Positions 48,229 to 58,766 of a stretch of DNA of 64,000 bases are shown piece after piece. The stretch comes from Saxidomus purpurata. Its lineage: Eukaryota > Mollusca > Bivalvia > Venerida > Veneridae. Position numbers and translations under genes: made by a program. The first letter of the stretch is position 1, and each line of letters opens with the position of its first letter. The notes beneath the pieces were generated by a model, which saw only the letters and a list, made by a program, of their open reading frames with translations, did not search any database and was not told the origin of the DNA. Location: the NCBI GenBank assembly GCA_022818135.1, contig JAFMSR010000002.1:47093499-47157498 (forward strand), written 5' to 3'.

Positions 48229-49420
48229 ATGGAATTAACAGGATTATCTTCACTTGTGATAAATTGGGATTCTAGCAATCTCCCAGAACAATGGGAAAAA
48301 TTTCAGAGGCATGTTGAGTTAATGTTTTCGGGACCACTGAAAGAAAAGTCTATGGAACGCCAACTCTACATATACTCAAATATTTGAAGAGGTCTTTAAA
48401 TATTTGGAGAGCTCTTCAAATAATATTAGAGGTCTCAATTTCAATTAGAGATATCTCCAAATAATTATAGCGCGCAAAAATTGTAATAGAGAGGTCTTTA
48501 AATAATTGGAGAGCTCTCTAATTCAATTATTGATATCAAAAATTGATTTAAAGCGCGCAATAAATGAATTGAAGACCTCTCCAATTCAATTGAAGATATC
48601 AAAAATTAAGGTGTATTTCAGCTGTTTTAAAGAGCTCTGTAATTGAATTGAAGAGGTCTCTAATTGAGTTAAAGACCTATGTAATTGTTTTATAGCGCGC
48701 TACAAATTAATTTATAGAGGTCTTGAATTCAATTAGAGACCTCTCTAAATCTATTTGAATTAGAGAGCTCTCCAATTATTTAAAGACCTCTTCAAATATT
48801 TGAGTATATGTAGATTTGGCGTTCCATAAAAGTCGGAGCCTGAAAAAGTGTCTTATTTTCTTATTTAGGTGACAAAGGCAGAGACATATATGCCACATGG
48901 GCTGATGTTACTGAGGAGAACAAGAAAAAGTTGGACTTTTTCTATAGAAGATTTAAGGCACATGTGCAACAGACACTTAACCCAATTTTCGCCAGATATA
49001 AATTCAACAACGAGGTGCAAGGAAGCGACTCTATTGATGCATATGTCACAAGGTTGCGACTAAGTTCTAGAGATTGCAACTTTACAAGTAGTGACGAAAT
49101 GATAAGGGACAGAATAGTGTTCGGGACTAGCTCATCGAAAATCTGAGAAAAACTGATTAATATTGGAGCGGATCTAACACTCACAAAAGCCATTCAAATA
49201 GCACAAAATTATGAATATTCGGTACAGCAGCTTCAAACAATGTCGAGAAACGAAGATGTTCATCACATTAAACGAAAACACAAGAGGCCGGAAAACCAAC
49301 AACAAAGACAACAATACAGACCAAACAACTACCAGGGACAGAAGTCAACCAAAGGACAAAGTAGTCGTCACAACATTGATATGTGCGGTAAATGTGGAAA
49401 CAAAGCACATAAAAAGGAAC
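48229..49420 (+). pseudogene. gag: gag, interrupted and broken
   Basis: The ATG at 48,229 opens MELTGLSSLVINWDSSNLPE and a capsid-like region. After 40 codons it is split by a MITE (48,351-48,828). Downstream the frame continues with a shift near 48,860, then LDFFYRRFKAHVQQ, and DSIDAYVTRLRLSSRDC typical of gag of this group. TGA at 49,144 lies in frame. A basic, Gln-rich stretch (49,280-49,370) leads to a perfect first zinc knuckle CGKCGNKAHKKELC. Between this and the second knuckle the frame changes. Gag packages element RNA; this copy can do so only if supplied in trans. Confidence 0.85.
48351..48828. mobile_element. 478-bp MITE inserted in gag
   Basis: The ends TATGGAACGCCAA(C/A)TCTAC are inverted repeats that run about 50 bp, through ATATACTCAAATATTTGAAG and AGGTCTTTAAAT. 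AAAGTC is duplicated on both sides (48,345-48,350 and 48,829-48,834), a 6-bp target duplication. The interior is a mosaic of short palindromes: GAGCTC, GATATC, GCGCGC, TTTAAA and AGGTCT/AGACCT separated by AATT-rich spacers. No coding region. Confidence 0.9.
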
Positions 49421-49421
49421 T

Positions 49422-50948
49422 ATGTGTCAAGCTCATGGAGCAATATGTTATACGTGTGGGAAAAATAATCACTTTTCAACAATGTGCAGATCTAAAAAGG
49501 TTCATGATGTTCAATATGAACATAGTGCAAGCGGATGTGACAATTTAGATTATAAAGATGATGAAACACAGGATTTTTACGTCGACACGGTAAAAAATTC
49601 TTCTCATCCTGATCGTGCATTTGTCACCCTACACATTGGCCCTTCCTGCAACCCTATAAAGTTTAAACTTGACACAGGTTCCCAGGTTAACATTATTCCC
49701 TTAGATAAATTTCAAAGCCTCAAGTACAATGCACCGCTGTTACCCCCAGATAGCAAACTATCCTCTTACACGGGAAACGAGTTACCTGTAGTAGGTAAGA
49801 TAAGAATGCAGTGCTCATACAATGGCATCAATACACAGACTCTATTCTATATAGTAGACAGCAATGCACCCCCACTGATAAGCCTCCAGACGTCTCTTGA
49901 CCTTAAACTTGTGCAATTAACATATTCTGTAGTAAACACAAATAGTGGATTGACCACACAGCAGGTTACATCGGAATATAAAGATTTATTCCAAGGTGTA
50001 GGATTACTGCCCGGTACATGTAAGTTACACTTAAAACCGGATGCTGTACCCGTAGTCAACCCCCCTAGACGTGGTCCAGAAGCCTTAAGGACACGACTTA
50101 AAGCAGAACTAGGGCGCATGGAGGGTCTTGAAATTATTAAAAAGGTTACTGAACCCACAGAATTTGTCAACTCTCTTGTCGTAGTTGAGAAACCAAAAAC
50201 GGGGAAGCTTAGGATATGTTTAGACCCAAAGGCCCTAAATGAGGCAATAATGAGGCCACATTATCCTATGCCAACCCTAGAAGACGTCACTTCACGTCTT
50301 GCTGGTGCTGAATATTTCAGTATTCTTGATATCACCCATGCTTACTGGAGTGTCAAACTTGACGAGGACTCCTCATACTTAACTACATTCAGCACACCCT
50401 TTGGCCGGTTCCGTTTTTTGAGACTTCCATTTGGGATAAAGAGCTCTTAAGACATATTTAATCGGAAGATAAATGAAATCTTTGAAGGCCTCCCTGGACT
50501 CACAACAATAGTTGATGATATCCTAATTTATGGCCGCTCTAGGAAAGAGCATGACGAAAATCTCCGCCGCGTGCTTGACTGTGCACGTGAAAAGGGCATA
50601 CGCTTTAATTCCGATAAATGTATGATCGGCTTGACTGAGGTTCCCTTTTTTGGCCATTTGATTACGTCATCGGGTCTTAAAATAGACCCACAGAAGCTTA
50701 AAGCAGTGACTCAATTAAAGCCCCCTACAAGTCGGACTGAGCTTGAAAATGTGCTCGGTATGGTCAACTACCTTCAGAAATTTGCACCAAACTTGGCTGA
50801 GGTCACTAGTCCAATGAGAGCTTTGCTCAAAAAAGATATTGAGTATATATGGGATCAACCGCAAAATGATGCTTTCCAAACTATGAAGGAAGTCATTACA
50901 AAAAGCCCTGTCTTAGCATTTTTGACCCTAAGAAACAAGTTACACTAG
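49422..50948 (+). pseudogene. pol: pol, 5' part: second zinc knuckle, protease, reverse transcriptase
   Basis: The open stretch 49,422-50,450 starts within the nucleocapsid (second knuckle CYTCGKNNHFSTMC). It holds a retropepsin active site, FKLDTGSQVNIIP (Asp about residue 84), then the reverse transcriptase with LRICLDPKALN and FSILDITHAYW (first catalytic Asp about residue 303) and LRLPFGI. TAA at 50,448-50,450 interrupts after FGIKSS. The same frame goes on with TTIVDDILIYG (50,505-50,537), the metal-binding VDD box, and the thumb/connection region to about 50,917. There a short T-run has lost one base, shifting the frame; the stop at 50,946 follows. Protease would mature Gag-Pol and reverse transcriptase would copy RNA to DNA; both are lost here as encoded. 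Confidence 0.9.
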
Positions 50949-52687
50949 AATGTGATGCATCCAAATTTGGAATTGGAGCAGCGATTATGCAAGACGGCCA
51001 ACCTGTAGCCTTTGCTTCAAAAACATCGACCCAAACTGAAGTTGGCTATGCACAAATCGAAAAAGAAATGCTAGCTATTTTATTTGGTTGCAAGCGTTTT
51101 CATCAGTATGTTTATGGTAGGCCCATAGTGGTGCATTCAGACCATAAACCATTATCTTCAATCGTGAAGAAACCATTGTCTGCAGCCCCTCCCAGATTGC
51201 AACGCATGTTGCTGCAGTTGCAGAAATATGATATTGAAGTACGCCACTTGAGCGGAAAAGACATTCCCATTAGTGACTTGCTCTCTATGCAACCCTTATC
51301 TGAAACTTCAGAAATAGATGGCCTTGACTTGCATGTACACACAATATTGCAAAGCCTGTTTATAACTGACCGCAGACTTGAATCATTGGAAAATTCCACC
51401 GCCCAAGATTCCCAAATGCAAATGTTAAAACAGGTTATTCTTGAAGGCTGGCCAATTTCCCGCGCTGATTGTAATCAGAATTTGTTAGAATTTTGGAATC
51501 ATAGGGATGAGCTCTCAGTCGCAGATAATCTTATCTTCAGAGGTCAAACATTAATTATCCCAAAGCCAGTTAGACAAGAAATGATTGAGTCAATTCACCA
51601 AGGTCACATGGGTATACAGAAATGTATTTCTAGAGCAAAAGATGTTATGTTCTGGCCCGGAATGACTCAACAAATAACTGACTATGTGCTAGAATGCCCA
51701 ATATGTAACAAATACAGACGTTCTAACACAAAAGAACCATTAACGCCCCATGAAATCCCACAAAGGCCATGGCAAAATATTGCTGTAGACTTATTTTCTT
51801 TTGATGGAAATGACTACTTGGTCACGGTTGATTACTACAGCAGATTCTTTGAAGTTGATGCTCTTCCAAATACCCAAAGTATTACCGTCATTAGAAAGTT
51901 AAAAGTTCATTTTGCCCGTTACGGTATTTGTAAAAAATTGATTGGCGATAATGGACCGCAGCTATCATCAGGACAGTTTGCTGATTTTGCCAAAGAATGG
52001 GGATTTTCGCACAAGACTTCCAGTCCCCTATACCCTGTAAGCAATGGCTTGGCCGAAAAAACAGTGTCCATTATCAAACGTATATTCCAAAAAGCAAAAG
52101 AAAGTAAAAGAGATCCTTATATAGGCATACTTGAATATAGAAATACTCCACTGGATTGTGGGTATTCCCCTTGTCAATGGTTGATGGGTAGGAGAACACG
52201 ATCTATCTTACCTATAACAAACCAGCAACTACAGCCAAAAACAATACATCCAACAGATGTCCGCAGTGCAATGCATAAAGTCAAAAACAAACAAAAAGGT
52301 TATTATGATAGACAATCAAAACCCTTGCCCCCCTTGCAAATAAATGAATATGTCAGAGTTCAAATGGATAAAATCTGGAAACCCGCCAAGGTTATTGAGA
52401 AACACGATGACCATTCTTACTCTGTACAGACACATGATGGTGCAATTTACCGCCGAAATAGGCGAGCATTGAATAAGACCAAGGAAAAATTCCCAGAAAT
52501 AACACAGTTTGCGCCAAATATTTTAGCTGGAGCTTCAAACTTTTCCACTGAAATTAATACCCCCTGTGAATCCTCCACGGAGAATGATGACCATTCAAAT
52601 TTGCCCAGACTAAATTCCCAGACCCCTTATATAACACGATCAGGCAGGGAGGTAAAACCGAATAGACAGTTTACAAATGAGAATTAG
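50921..52687 (+). pseudogene. pol: pol, 3' part: RNase H and integrase
   Basis: This frame picks up at about 50,921 with LECDASKFGIGAA, the RNase H start. Counting from the Met at 50,987: RNase H motifs IEKEMLAI and VHSDHKPL run to about residue 105. The integrase zinc site is H204, H207, C237, C240. The catalytic triad is D268 (AVDLFSFD), D321 (IGDNGPQ) and E357 (LAEKTV), a D,D35E spacing. A GPY/F-like C-terminal module lies at about residues 450-490, and the frame stops at 52,685-52,687. This half is intact over 566 codons but has no usable start of its own, since it needs fusion to the upstream part. Integrase would join element ends to host DNA. Confidence 0.92.
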
Positions 52688-52961
52688 ATTACCTGTTAGT
52701 AATAGATGGAATATACAATAGACAGTATACATTAGCAAATAAATTGAATGTAGAAATTACACAAAGACAATTTGCAAATGATTTATACATGCTGTAATGT
52801 TGTTTTATATTTCTGATGAGATTTTTACATAAAGACAATTTACAATGTATTTTATACATACTGATAATGTTGTTTTATATTTCTAATGAATTCAGTGACT
52901 GTTTGAATTTTTAATAATATTTCATGTATTGAATTAACTTAGATAGATTTTCGTTTATTTC

Positions 52962-52974
52962 AAAAAGAAGGAAA
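52962..52974 (+). promoter_or_regulatory. Polypurine tract
   Basis: AAAAAGAAGGAAA, thirteen purines directly before the 3' LTR, is the standard primer for plus-strand DNA synthesis. Confidence 0.85.
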
Positions 52975-53212
52975 TGTAACAGTTAGTAAATTTCTCATTC
53001 TAAATTTAACCTGTTTACCTTGACCCTTATGAATTAGAATTATTCCATGAATGCATCACCGACCAGCTCTTGTATTATATGCATGCGATTCCCGCCGTAC
53101 AGGCAGTTCTTAGATTAAACTTGATTAGCTCACAACTGTGTGTTTCTTGTTTATTATTTCACATTAGTGAATCACAGAACTCATAAAGTACTAAAAAGTA
53201 CAAAACGTTACA
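52975..53212 (+). repeat. 3' LTR
   Basis: 238 bp, the same length as the 5' LTR, with two apparent substitutions. Confidence 0.95.
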
Positions 53213-53372
53213 CAAAATACTGAAGTTATCAATTTGTTCTTTATTTAAATTGTCTGCAAAATTCAAAGTACAGTCTGTCTTTATCAATTTGTTCTTTATT
53301 TAACTTGTATGCAAAATTCAAAGTACAGTCTGTCTGCAAAATACTGAATTTATCAATTTGTTCTTTATTTAA
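53213..53372. repeat. Tandem array, right part
   Basis: Continuation of the array at 47,757-47,969, with GCAAAATACTGAATTTATCA and TTGTTCTTTATTTAACTTGT repeated two to three times. Confidence 0.7.
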
Positions 53373-53639
53373 AGACGGTCATTACAGTTTAATTCTTGGC
53401 TATATATCAAAAACTTTTATATTTCAATGTTGTTCAATTAAATGTCACAAACAATTACTTTTTAATAAAAATTCATACAAAAGGATTATTTTGAGCAATT
53501 ATATCACTATAAAATTTAAATACATATAACTATAGCAAAAAAAAATCAGTATATCAAGAAAATTTATTACCTCCTTCTAAAAGCACCCAAAAAGTCAGTG
53601 TTTAGCAAAGGCTGACTTTTAAACTGTGTTAAATGCTTT

Positions 53640-53974
53640 CAGAAGGATACATTTTTGTTACATTTTACGAGGAATGTTCAAATATGAATGCATCTTAGCA
53701 CATAAAAATACAAAAATACCTCGGCGCACTGCCATTTTAACAGCTGAGACAATTTTGTCCTCTACTTCCTTTGGGATATATGTGGGTCGACCATGGGAGA
53801 CTCATGTTTCCCACTAATCCGGTCGCCTATTGTAGACCGAGGAACATTGTACGCCGAAGAAGCCTCTCTTAAGGACATACTTTAATTTTGAACAGACGTT
53901 ACTGCTCTCTCTAGAATTTCAGGTGTATAATTCATCGTCTTATCCCTCTTTTTAAACACATACTTCGAAGGCAT
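53640..53974 (-). pseudogene. Pogo-like transposase remnant with psq helix-turn-helix
   Basis: Read on the minus strand from the ATG at 53,972-53,974, the frame gives KKRDKTMNYTPEILERAVTS, an in-frame stop, then SMSLREASSAYNVPRSTIGD and RISGKH. The pattern 'Y(T/S)..L..A...V......S.REA...Y.VPRSTL.DR..G' is that of psq-type DNA-binding domains found at the N-terminus of pogo-group transposases and related host proteins. A frameshift follows, then IPKEVEDKIVSAVKMAVRRG, as often follows psq. Only about 110 codons survive, with no DDE region visible. Confidence 0.7.
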
Positions 53975-54014
53975 CTGAAAGTAAGAGTTCAAAGCAACCT
54001 GTAAGCACTAGCAT

Positions 54015-54608
54015 TAAAAGCAAACAAGAAAAACTGTGACACAAAGTATCACAAACAATAATGCCATGTAAATATTTTGGAAATTGGTGCCGATGATGGT
54101 TGATATTGAGGCATGGCCCCAAAAGAACTCGAGGTAACCAATTCTGGTTGAACAAGCAAATTGACACGACATCACATCTACTAACTGACCTCAAGTATCG
54201 AAAATTTACTATTATCAAATAATATTTATACAGTATGTCCAAGAATGCCCTATATACCGTTCCTGGTACGTCTCAATTTTTCATTACCCTTATCCGTATT
54301 AATTTGACATGAATGAAGATCTTTATGATTATTTGCAGTAAAATATTCATAAAAGGTTTAAAAGCTAAAAATGATGATTAAAACAGCAGAAAAAAAGTTT
54401 TAAAAAATGGGTGTCGGTGGGATTCGAACTCGTGGATTCGTAAAAGTACACTTATACAAAAGTATCTGAGCTATCGTCTCTACCAATACACCACGATGAC
54501 AAGTTTCTTATATATATATTCATATATATTTAAAAAAGCAATCGAAGAATATTCAGTCAACTGCACTTCGTTTCTATAATGTCAAAGGCTGTATAAGTGG
54601 AAAAAGCA
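54015..54608 (+). repeat. Repeat block X, copy 1
   Basis: Inverted copy of 56,510-57,120. Shared landmarks: CTGTGA.ACAAAGTATCACA, GTAAATATTTTGGAAATTGG, AAAAGAACTCGAGG, AATATTTATACAGTATGTCC, the tRNA-like piece, and ACTGCACTTCGTTTCTATAA. Confidence 0.8.
54417..54500 (-). other. tRNA-like sequence (degenerate)
   Basis: On the minus strand ACGAGTTCGAATCCCACCGA contains a perfect polymerase III B box, and TGGTGTATTGGTAGAG resembles an A box about 60 bp earlier. Acceptor-stem pairing is poor. A related but further decayed copy lies on the plus strand at 56,650-56,728. It is more likely a tRNA-derived part of a repeat than a working tRNA. Confidence 0.4.
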
Positions 54609-54614
54609 ATCATT

Positions 54615-54840
54615 GCGGGCCGCAGCAGCGGCCCGCTATATTTAATACGTGGTGAGTAAAAGATGCGTGGAGACTTAAGCACTAGATCGAACACATGCGT
54701 CTCTCCTCATTATAAAATTGAGGTACTTCTGAGCTGAAAACTGTAGACACAGTCAATTTTTTTGGAAAATCAAGAGTTGGCGTTTGTAATTGAGTTATCG
54801 TTCGTTTCATAGAGAGCGCAATCTACGCTGATAAAAATAG
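54615..54840 (+). repeat. Repeat block Y, copy 1
   Basis: Begins with the palindrome GCGGGCCGC..GCGGCCCGC and runs to GAGAGCGCAATCTACGCTGA. Its inverted copy is 57,145-57,366. In copy 1 the order on the plus strand is X then Y. Confidence 0.75.
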
Positions 54841-55224
54841 AAATCAAAGGACTGAAAATGCTGGAGGATCGATTGTATCTGAACAACACAGCCTGCACAC
54901 ATACATGTGTTAATATCAGGACAACACAGACTGTACACATACATGTGTAAATATTAGGACAACCCTTGCACGAGTAAAGTTATAAACTGGAGACACAACT
55001 GTCCACACATTTTGACCTATAACAATTTGTGTAAACTTTACTTTTGAGATAGGAACCCATGTGCTTACATTTTGCATTCAGTGACTATGTTCAACTACCC
55101 TATGATGTATTAAGCTGTGAATGGTAACTGATAAATGGATTTTGACAAAACTGAACTGAAAATTCATAGTTTCAACAACTTTTAATGTCATACAAAAGTT
55201 ATGGGATATGCCCATAAGGTTGAT

Positions 55225-55385
55225 TGTATTGTGCCAATTGACTGATTCGGATTTAACGTCGCACTCAACAGCTAAGGTCATTTTGCTACTTCCGGCTTTC
55301 ATGGAGGAGGAAGATCCTGGGTGCCAATATGAGCATTATTTCAGTCACCTGAGCGGGCACCTGAGTAGAACCTAGATAGCTTCTA
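55225..55385 (-). mobile_element. SINE 3' fragment (bivalve RUDI-like, tentative)
   Basis: Minus-strand text includes GGTTCTACTCAGGTGCCCGC, CTTCCTCCTCCATGAAAGCC and TGAGTGCGACGTTAAAT. I recall this combination from a widespread mollusc SINE. The tRNA head is missing. The minus-strand 74-codon frame here is not a gene. Confidence 0.5.
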
Positions 55386-55389
55386 GACA

Positions 55390-56455
55390 TAAAAGAATTC
55401 GACCCAAGTACTACTGAATGTTTTAATAGCAGGCTATAATCTTTCATATTTAACATATACTAGACTCTAGTAGTATTTCGTAACAAGTAATAATGATGAT
55501 GGTGATTATAATAATGATACTATGTATGAATGTACCCGCCAAAATTTAGCAAAAGAATGATGGTAAAGTTTGAAAGTTTTAGTTACAATACAAGAAGTCC
55601 TATTTGTATTTATATTGAGTTAATATCTGTTCTTTGTAAATGACAGCATGATCCAGAGAAATGAATTTGATTTTCCCTTTCGATTATTGCATTTCTGTCT
55701 ACATTTGAAAATCGTATTTAAGACATGTAGATCTATGTGATTTCTTAGTTATTCGTACCCAGGTACGAACCGACTTCGGCAAAATGCGGACATTTTCGTA
55801 CCATTTTCGAACCACGCATTTACATACAGTACAACAAATACAACGTGTTTAAAGCAAAAAAAATATGTTGTCATATTTCAAAAAGACAGCTACAAGTGCC
55901 TCTGTAAAGTTAATTTGCTGATAAGTTTCAGTTTTATACCTAAACGCATAAAGGCGTATTTTAGATTAGGCCGAGCACTTTTGATGATAGAGGCGTTGCC
56001 AAGTTACAAAAGAATAGTTGTTTTTATGTCGAAATCCGAGTTTTGTAATTTAACATTCAAGAGTACCTAGTGGTTCCATAACGTATTACGATGTTCCGAT
56101 AGTTTATGATCACAAACACAATATCGGATATAAGACACATTATTCGGCCTGACTAGTTGTCTTTTAGTGTCTCCGGTCTGACTTGAAAACTGTTCTGATC
56201 AAAACCGCGTAGGAAACTAGTTCTATACAGAACAGATACCTCGTTGATTCTTAGTAATTCTTAATGTTTTACATTTAATCATCAATATATCATAATAAAA
56301 ACAGAATACAATGTAATGCATTACAATGCTTTTTATTTCATTGAATATATAGAACTACTTTTCGGTCGTATTCGACAAAAATTTGTGTTAAGAGTTCGGC
56401 CGTAAGGGTCTGCAATACTCTGTTAACTTTGGATACGATTGAATAAATTCAATCG
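55390..56455. other. Unassigned AT-rich sequence
   Basis: No gene, repeat or regulatory feature that I can support. A minor feature is repeated CGTACC words at 55,755-55,805. Confidence 0.35.
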
Positions 56456-56459
56456 ATCC

Positions 56460-57165
56460 AAAAAGCGCTTTTCACATTTCAGGCGCAACTACGCTGAGAA
56501 AAATGGATATATGATTGCTTTTTCCACTTACACAGCCTTTGACATTATAGAAACGAAGTGCAGTCGACTGAATATTTTTTGATGGCCTTTTTTTAATATT
56601 TATGATATTATCTTAGCTAATTTTTTCTCTTCCTTGCAAGTCTGTCTCCAAAGCCGTTAGCACATACACTTTTGTGTTAGTGTACTTTTATGAATCCACG
56701 AGTTCGAATCAAATCAACACCCAATTTTTTTTACTTATTTTCTGCTGTTTTAATAATCATTTTTAGCTTTTTAACCATTTTAGAATATTTTACGGCAAAT
56801 AATCATAAAAATCTTCATTAATGTCAAATTGATAAGGATAATGGTAATGAAAAATTGAAACATACAAGGAACGGTCTATAGAGCATTCCTGGACATACTG
56901 TATAAATATTATTTGATAACAGTAAAGTTTCGATACTACAGGTCAGTCAGTAGATGTGGTGTCGTGTCAGGTTTTGCTTGTTCAACCAGAATTGGTTTCC
57001 TCGAGTTCTTTTGGGGCCATGCCTCAATATCAACCATCACCAATTTCCAAAATATTTACATGGGATTATTGTTTGTTGGCAGGCTGTGATACTTTGTATC
57101 ACAGTTTTTCTTGTATTTCCATTTATCACAGCGTAGATTGCGCCTGAAACGTGAAAATCGCTTTT
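56460..57165 (-). mobile_element. Repeat block X, copy 2, flanked by short inverted repeats
   Basis: Block X (56,510-57,120, inverted to copy 1) sits between AAAAAGCGCTTTTCACATTT..CAGGCGCAACTACGCTGAGA on the left and the matching reverse complement CAGCGTAGATTGCGCCTGAA..CGTGAAAATCGCTTTT on the right. These ends look like terminal inverted repeats of about 40 bp, suggesting a DNA element. The tRNA-like piece at 56,650-56,728 is inside. Confidence 0.65.
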
Positions 57166-57370
57166 CTTTATTTTTATCGGCGTAGATTGCGTCCTCTATG
57201 AAACGAACAACAACTCTTGCTTTAAAAAAAACTGTGTCCACAGTTTTCATCTCAGAATTACCTGAATTGTTCAATGAAGAGAGACGCATATATTCGATCT
57301 AGTGTTCAAGTCTCCATGCAACTTTTACTCACCACGTATTTATATAGCGGGCCGCTGCGGCCCACAATAA
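57166..57370 (-). repeat. Repeat block Y, copy 2
   Basis: Inverted to 54,615-54,840, ending with GCGGGCCGCTGCGGCCC. When this locus is reverse-complemented the order is Y then X, opposite to copy 1. Confidence 0.7.
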
Positions 57371-57474
57371 AAACGGTCCGTTCAGTCCAGCTACATTGCA
57401 CCGTAAAAAATGCTGTCCCAATGATGAACAAACGTTAATGACATTGTTATATTATTAGAGGGCTGGGAGAGACC

Positions 57475-58178
57475 TGTTAAGCACGGTGAGCAATCACGTG
57501 ATCGTAATACGTCATTTTGTTCGTCCGCAAAGAATATTTTATAAACAAAAGTCTTCGACTGAAATATTCAAGTGAGCGTAAGTTTTTCATTTCTCAACCG
57601 ATTTCAGTCAGATTTGTCGCAGGCAAAGGGGGAAACAGTACTCTGTCCCTGGTTGATAACAGTTTTCTTGAAATAAGTCGCTCTTTTGTAAACATTCTGG
57701 AAAACCTTTGCAACAACGCCTGAATTCAACGGTTTGTCCGCAAAGAATGTTTCAATTTCGACAGTGTATTTGGAGTAATCCACTTTTAGTGCCATGCATT
57801 CACGACGAAACTTACTCCGTTGTCAATTCACTGCAAATAAACACATGTTAGGTCAACTCAGTGACTCAGAAAACGATAAAACATTCAGTTTGTAACAAAG
57901 CTAATCCTCAAAGGTAAAACATTTAATGCTAATCCGCATGGTTATTTCCGAAGCAGTTTGATTGGAGGTATTGCAATGTTCGATTATGATTCAGTTTCAC
58001 ATTTGGAAGACTACAGAGTACTGTTTTCCCCTTTGTCTGCAACTTTGACAGAAATCGGTTGAGAAATGAAAAACTTACGCTCACTTGAAGAGTTAAGTCG
58101 AATACTCTTGTTTATAAAATATTCTTTGCGGACGAACAAAATGACGTATTACGATCACGTGATTGTTCACCGTGTTAA
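57475..58178. mobile_element. Fold-back element, about 165-bp arms
   Basis: The left arm 57,475-57,645 (TTAAGCACGGTGAGCAATCA, CGTGATCGTAATACGTCATT, TTTGTTCGTCCGCAAAGAAT, AACCGATTTCAGTCAGA) mirrors the right arm 58,016-58,178. The spacer is 370 bp. A second TTTGTCCGCAAAGAATGTTT copy lies inside the spacer at 57,732. No transposase. Confidence 0.8.
57604..57795 (-). CDS. Small ORF in the fold-back spacer, unknown
   Basis: Minus-strand 63-codon frame (MALKVDYSKYTVEIETFFAD..) running from the spacer into the left arm. Composition is protein-like, but length is small and the frame's 3' end coincides with the arm. It could be a captured piece of a host exon or chance. No family recognised. Confidence 0.2.
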   Translation of the reverse strand: MALKVDYSKYTVEIETFFADKPLNSGVVAKVFQNVYKRATYFKKTVINQGQSTVSPFACDKSD

Positions 58179-58766
58179 GGCGATGAACTTGAGATCGAAA
58201 GGTCCCGGGTTATATTCAGCCTTACTAAAACAGTCATTAGGACTTGTGGAGGGGAGTTCCAAGGTAAGGCTTCTACACTTTACAGTTACTCTCGGATGGT
58301 ATTGGTTAAGAATCAAGAAACGCAATATTATCTTTTATTATTTTATTCCCTATTTTATAAGGCCTAAAACATATGTTTGTTTCGGGTTTCATTCCCCCTA
58401 AAAATAAGGTAGGTAGGGACTTTTCTTTATTCTCAAACAAACCAAATTAAACATAGATTTTAATGAATTTATGCTAAAAAACATTAACACGCAAAACATG
58501 TTCTAGGGTCGGGGCAAAAAATAGGGTAGTTCGGGAAACCTGAAACAAACATATTTTTTTACGCCTAAAGCAATAATTATTAGATTTTTTATATCTTTAA
58601 AGTGACACTAGGGCTAGGTTCAAATGAAATCGAAAAAGTACAACATTCTGCAAACTGACAATAACGTTATTCAGAAAACCGCTGGTGTAAAAGGTGCACA
58701 AATACCATTGTCGTCTTTTGAAATGTGTTTTTAAAGCAATAAATAATCCGGTAGAGAGATTTTTGC
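58179..58766. other. Unassigned
   Basis: No clear feature. The 111-codon frame at 58,066-58,401 starts within the fold-back arm and has no resemblance to a known family. Confidence 0.35.

Larger units (their letters stand above)
47970..53212 (+). mobile_element. Full-length Ty3-type LTR retrotransposon (5,243 bp)
   Basis: Two 238-bp LTRs (TGTAAC..GTTACA) are bounded by the 5-bp target duplication CAAAA at 47,965-47,969 and 53,213-53,217. The order gag, protease, reverse transcriptase, RNase H, integrase is that of Ty3/gypsy elements. The integrase ends in a GPY/F-like module (KIWKPAKVIEKH..YRRNRRAL). Sequence style resembles the group often labelled K02A2.6-like, possibly the Mag clade; this is from memory. 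Gag and pol carry two nonsense changes and three frameshifts, and gag carries a 478-bp MITE, so this copy cannot encode its own proteins. Confidence 0.95.

Noticed and set aside
55078..55302. 74-codon minus-strand ORF
   Set aside because: It overlaps a SINE fragment.
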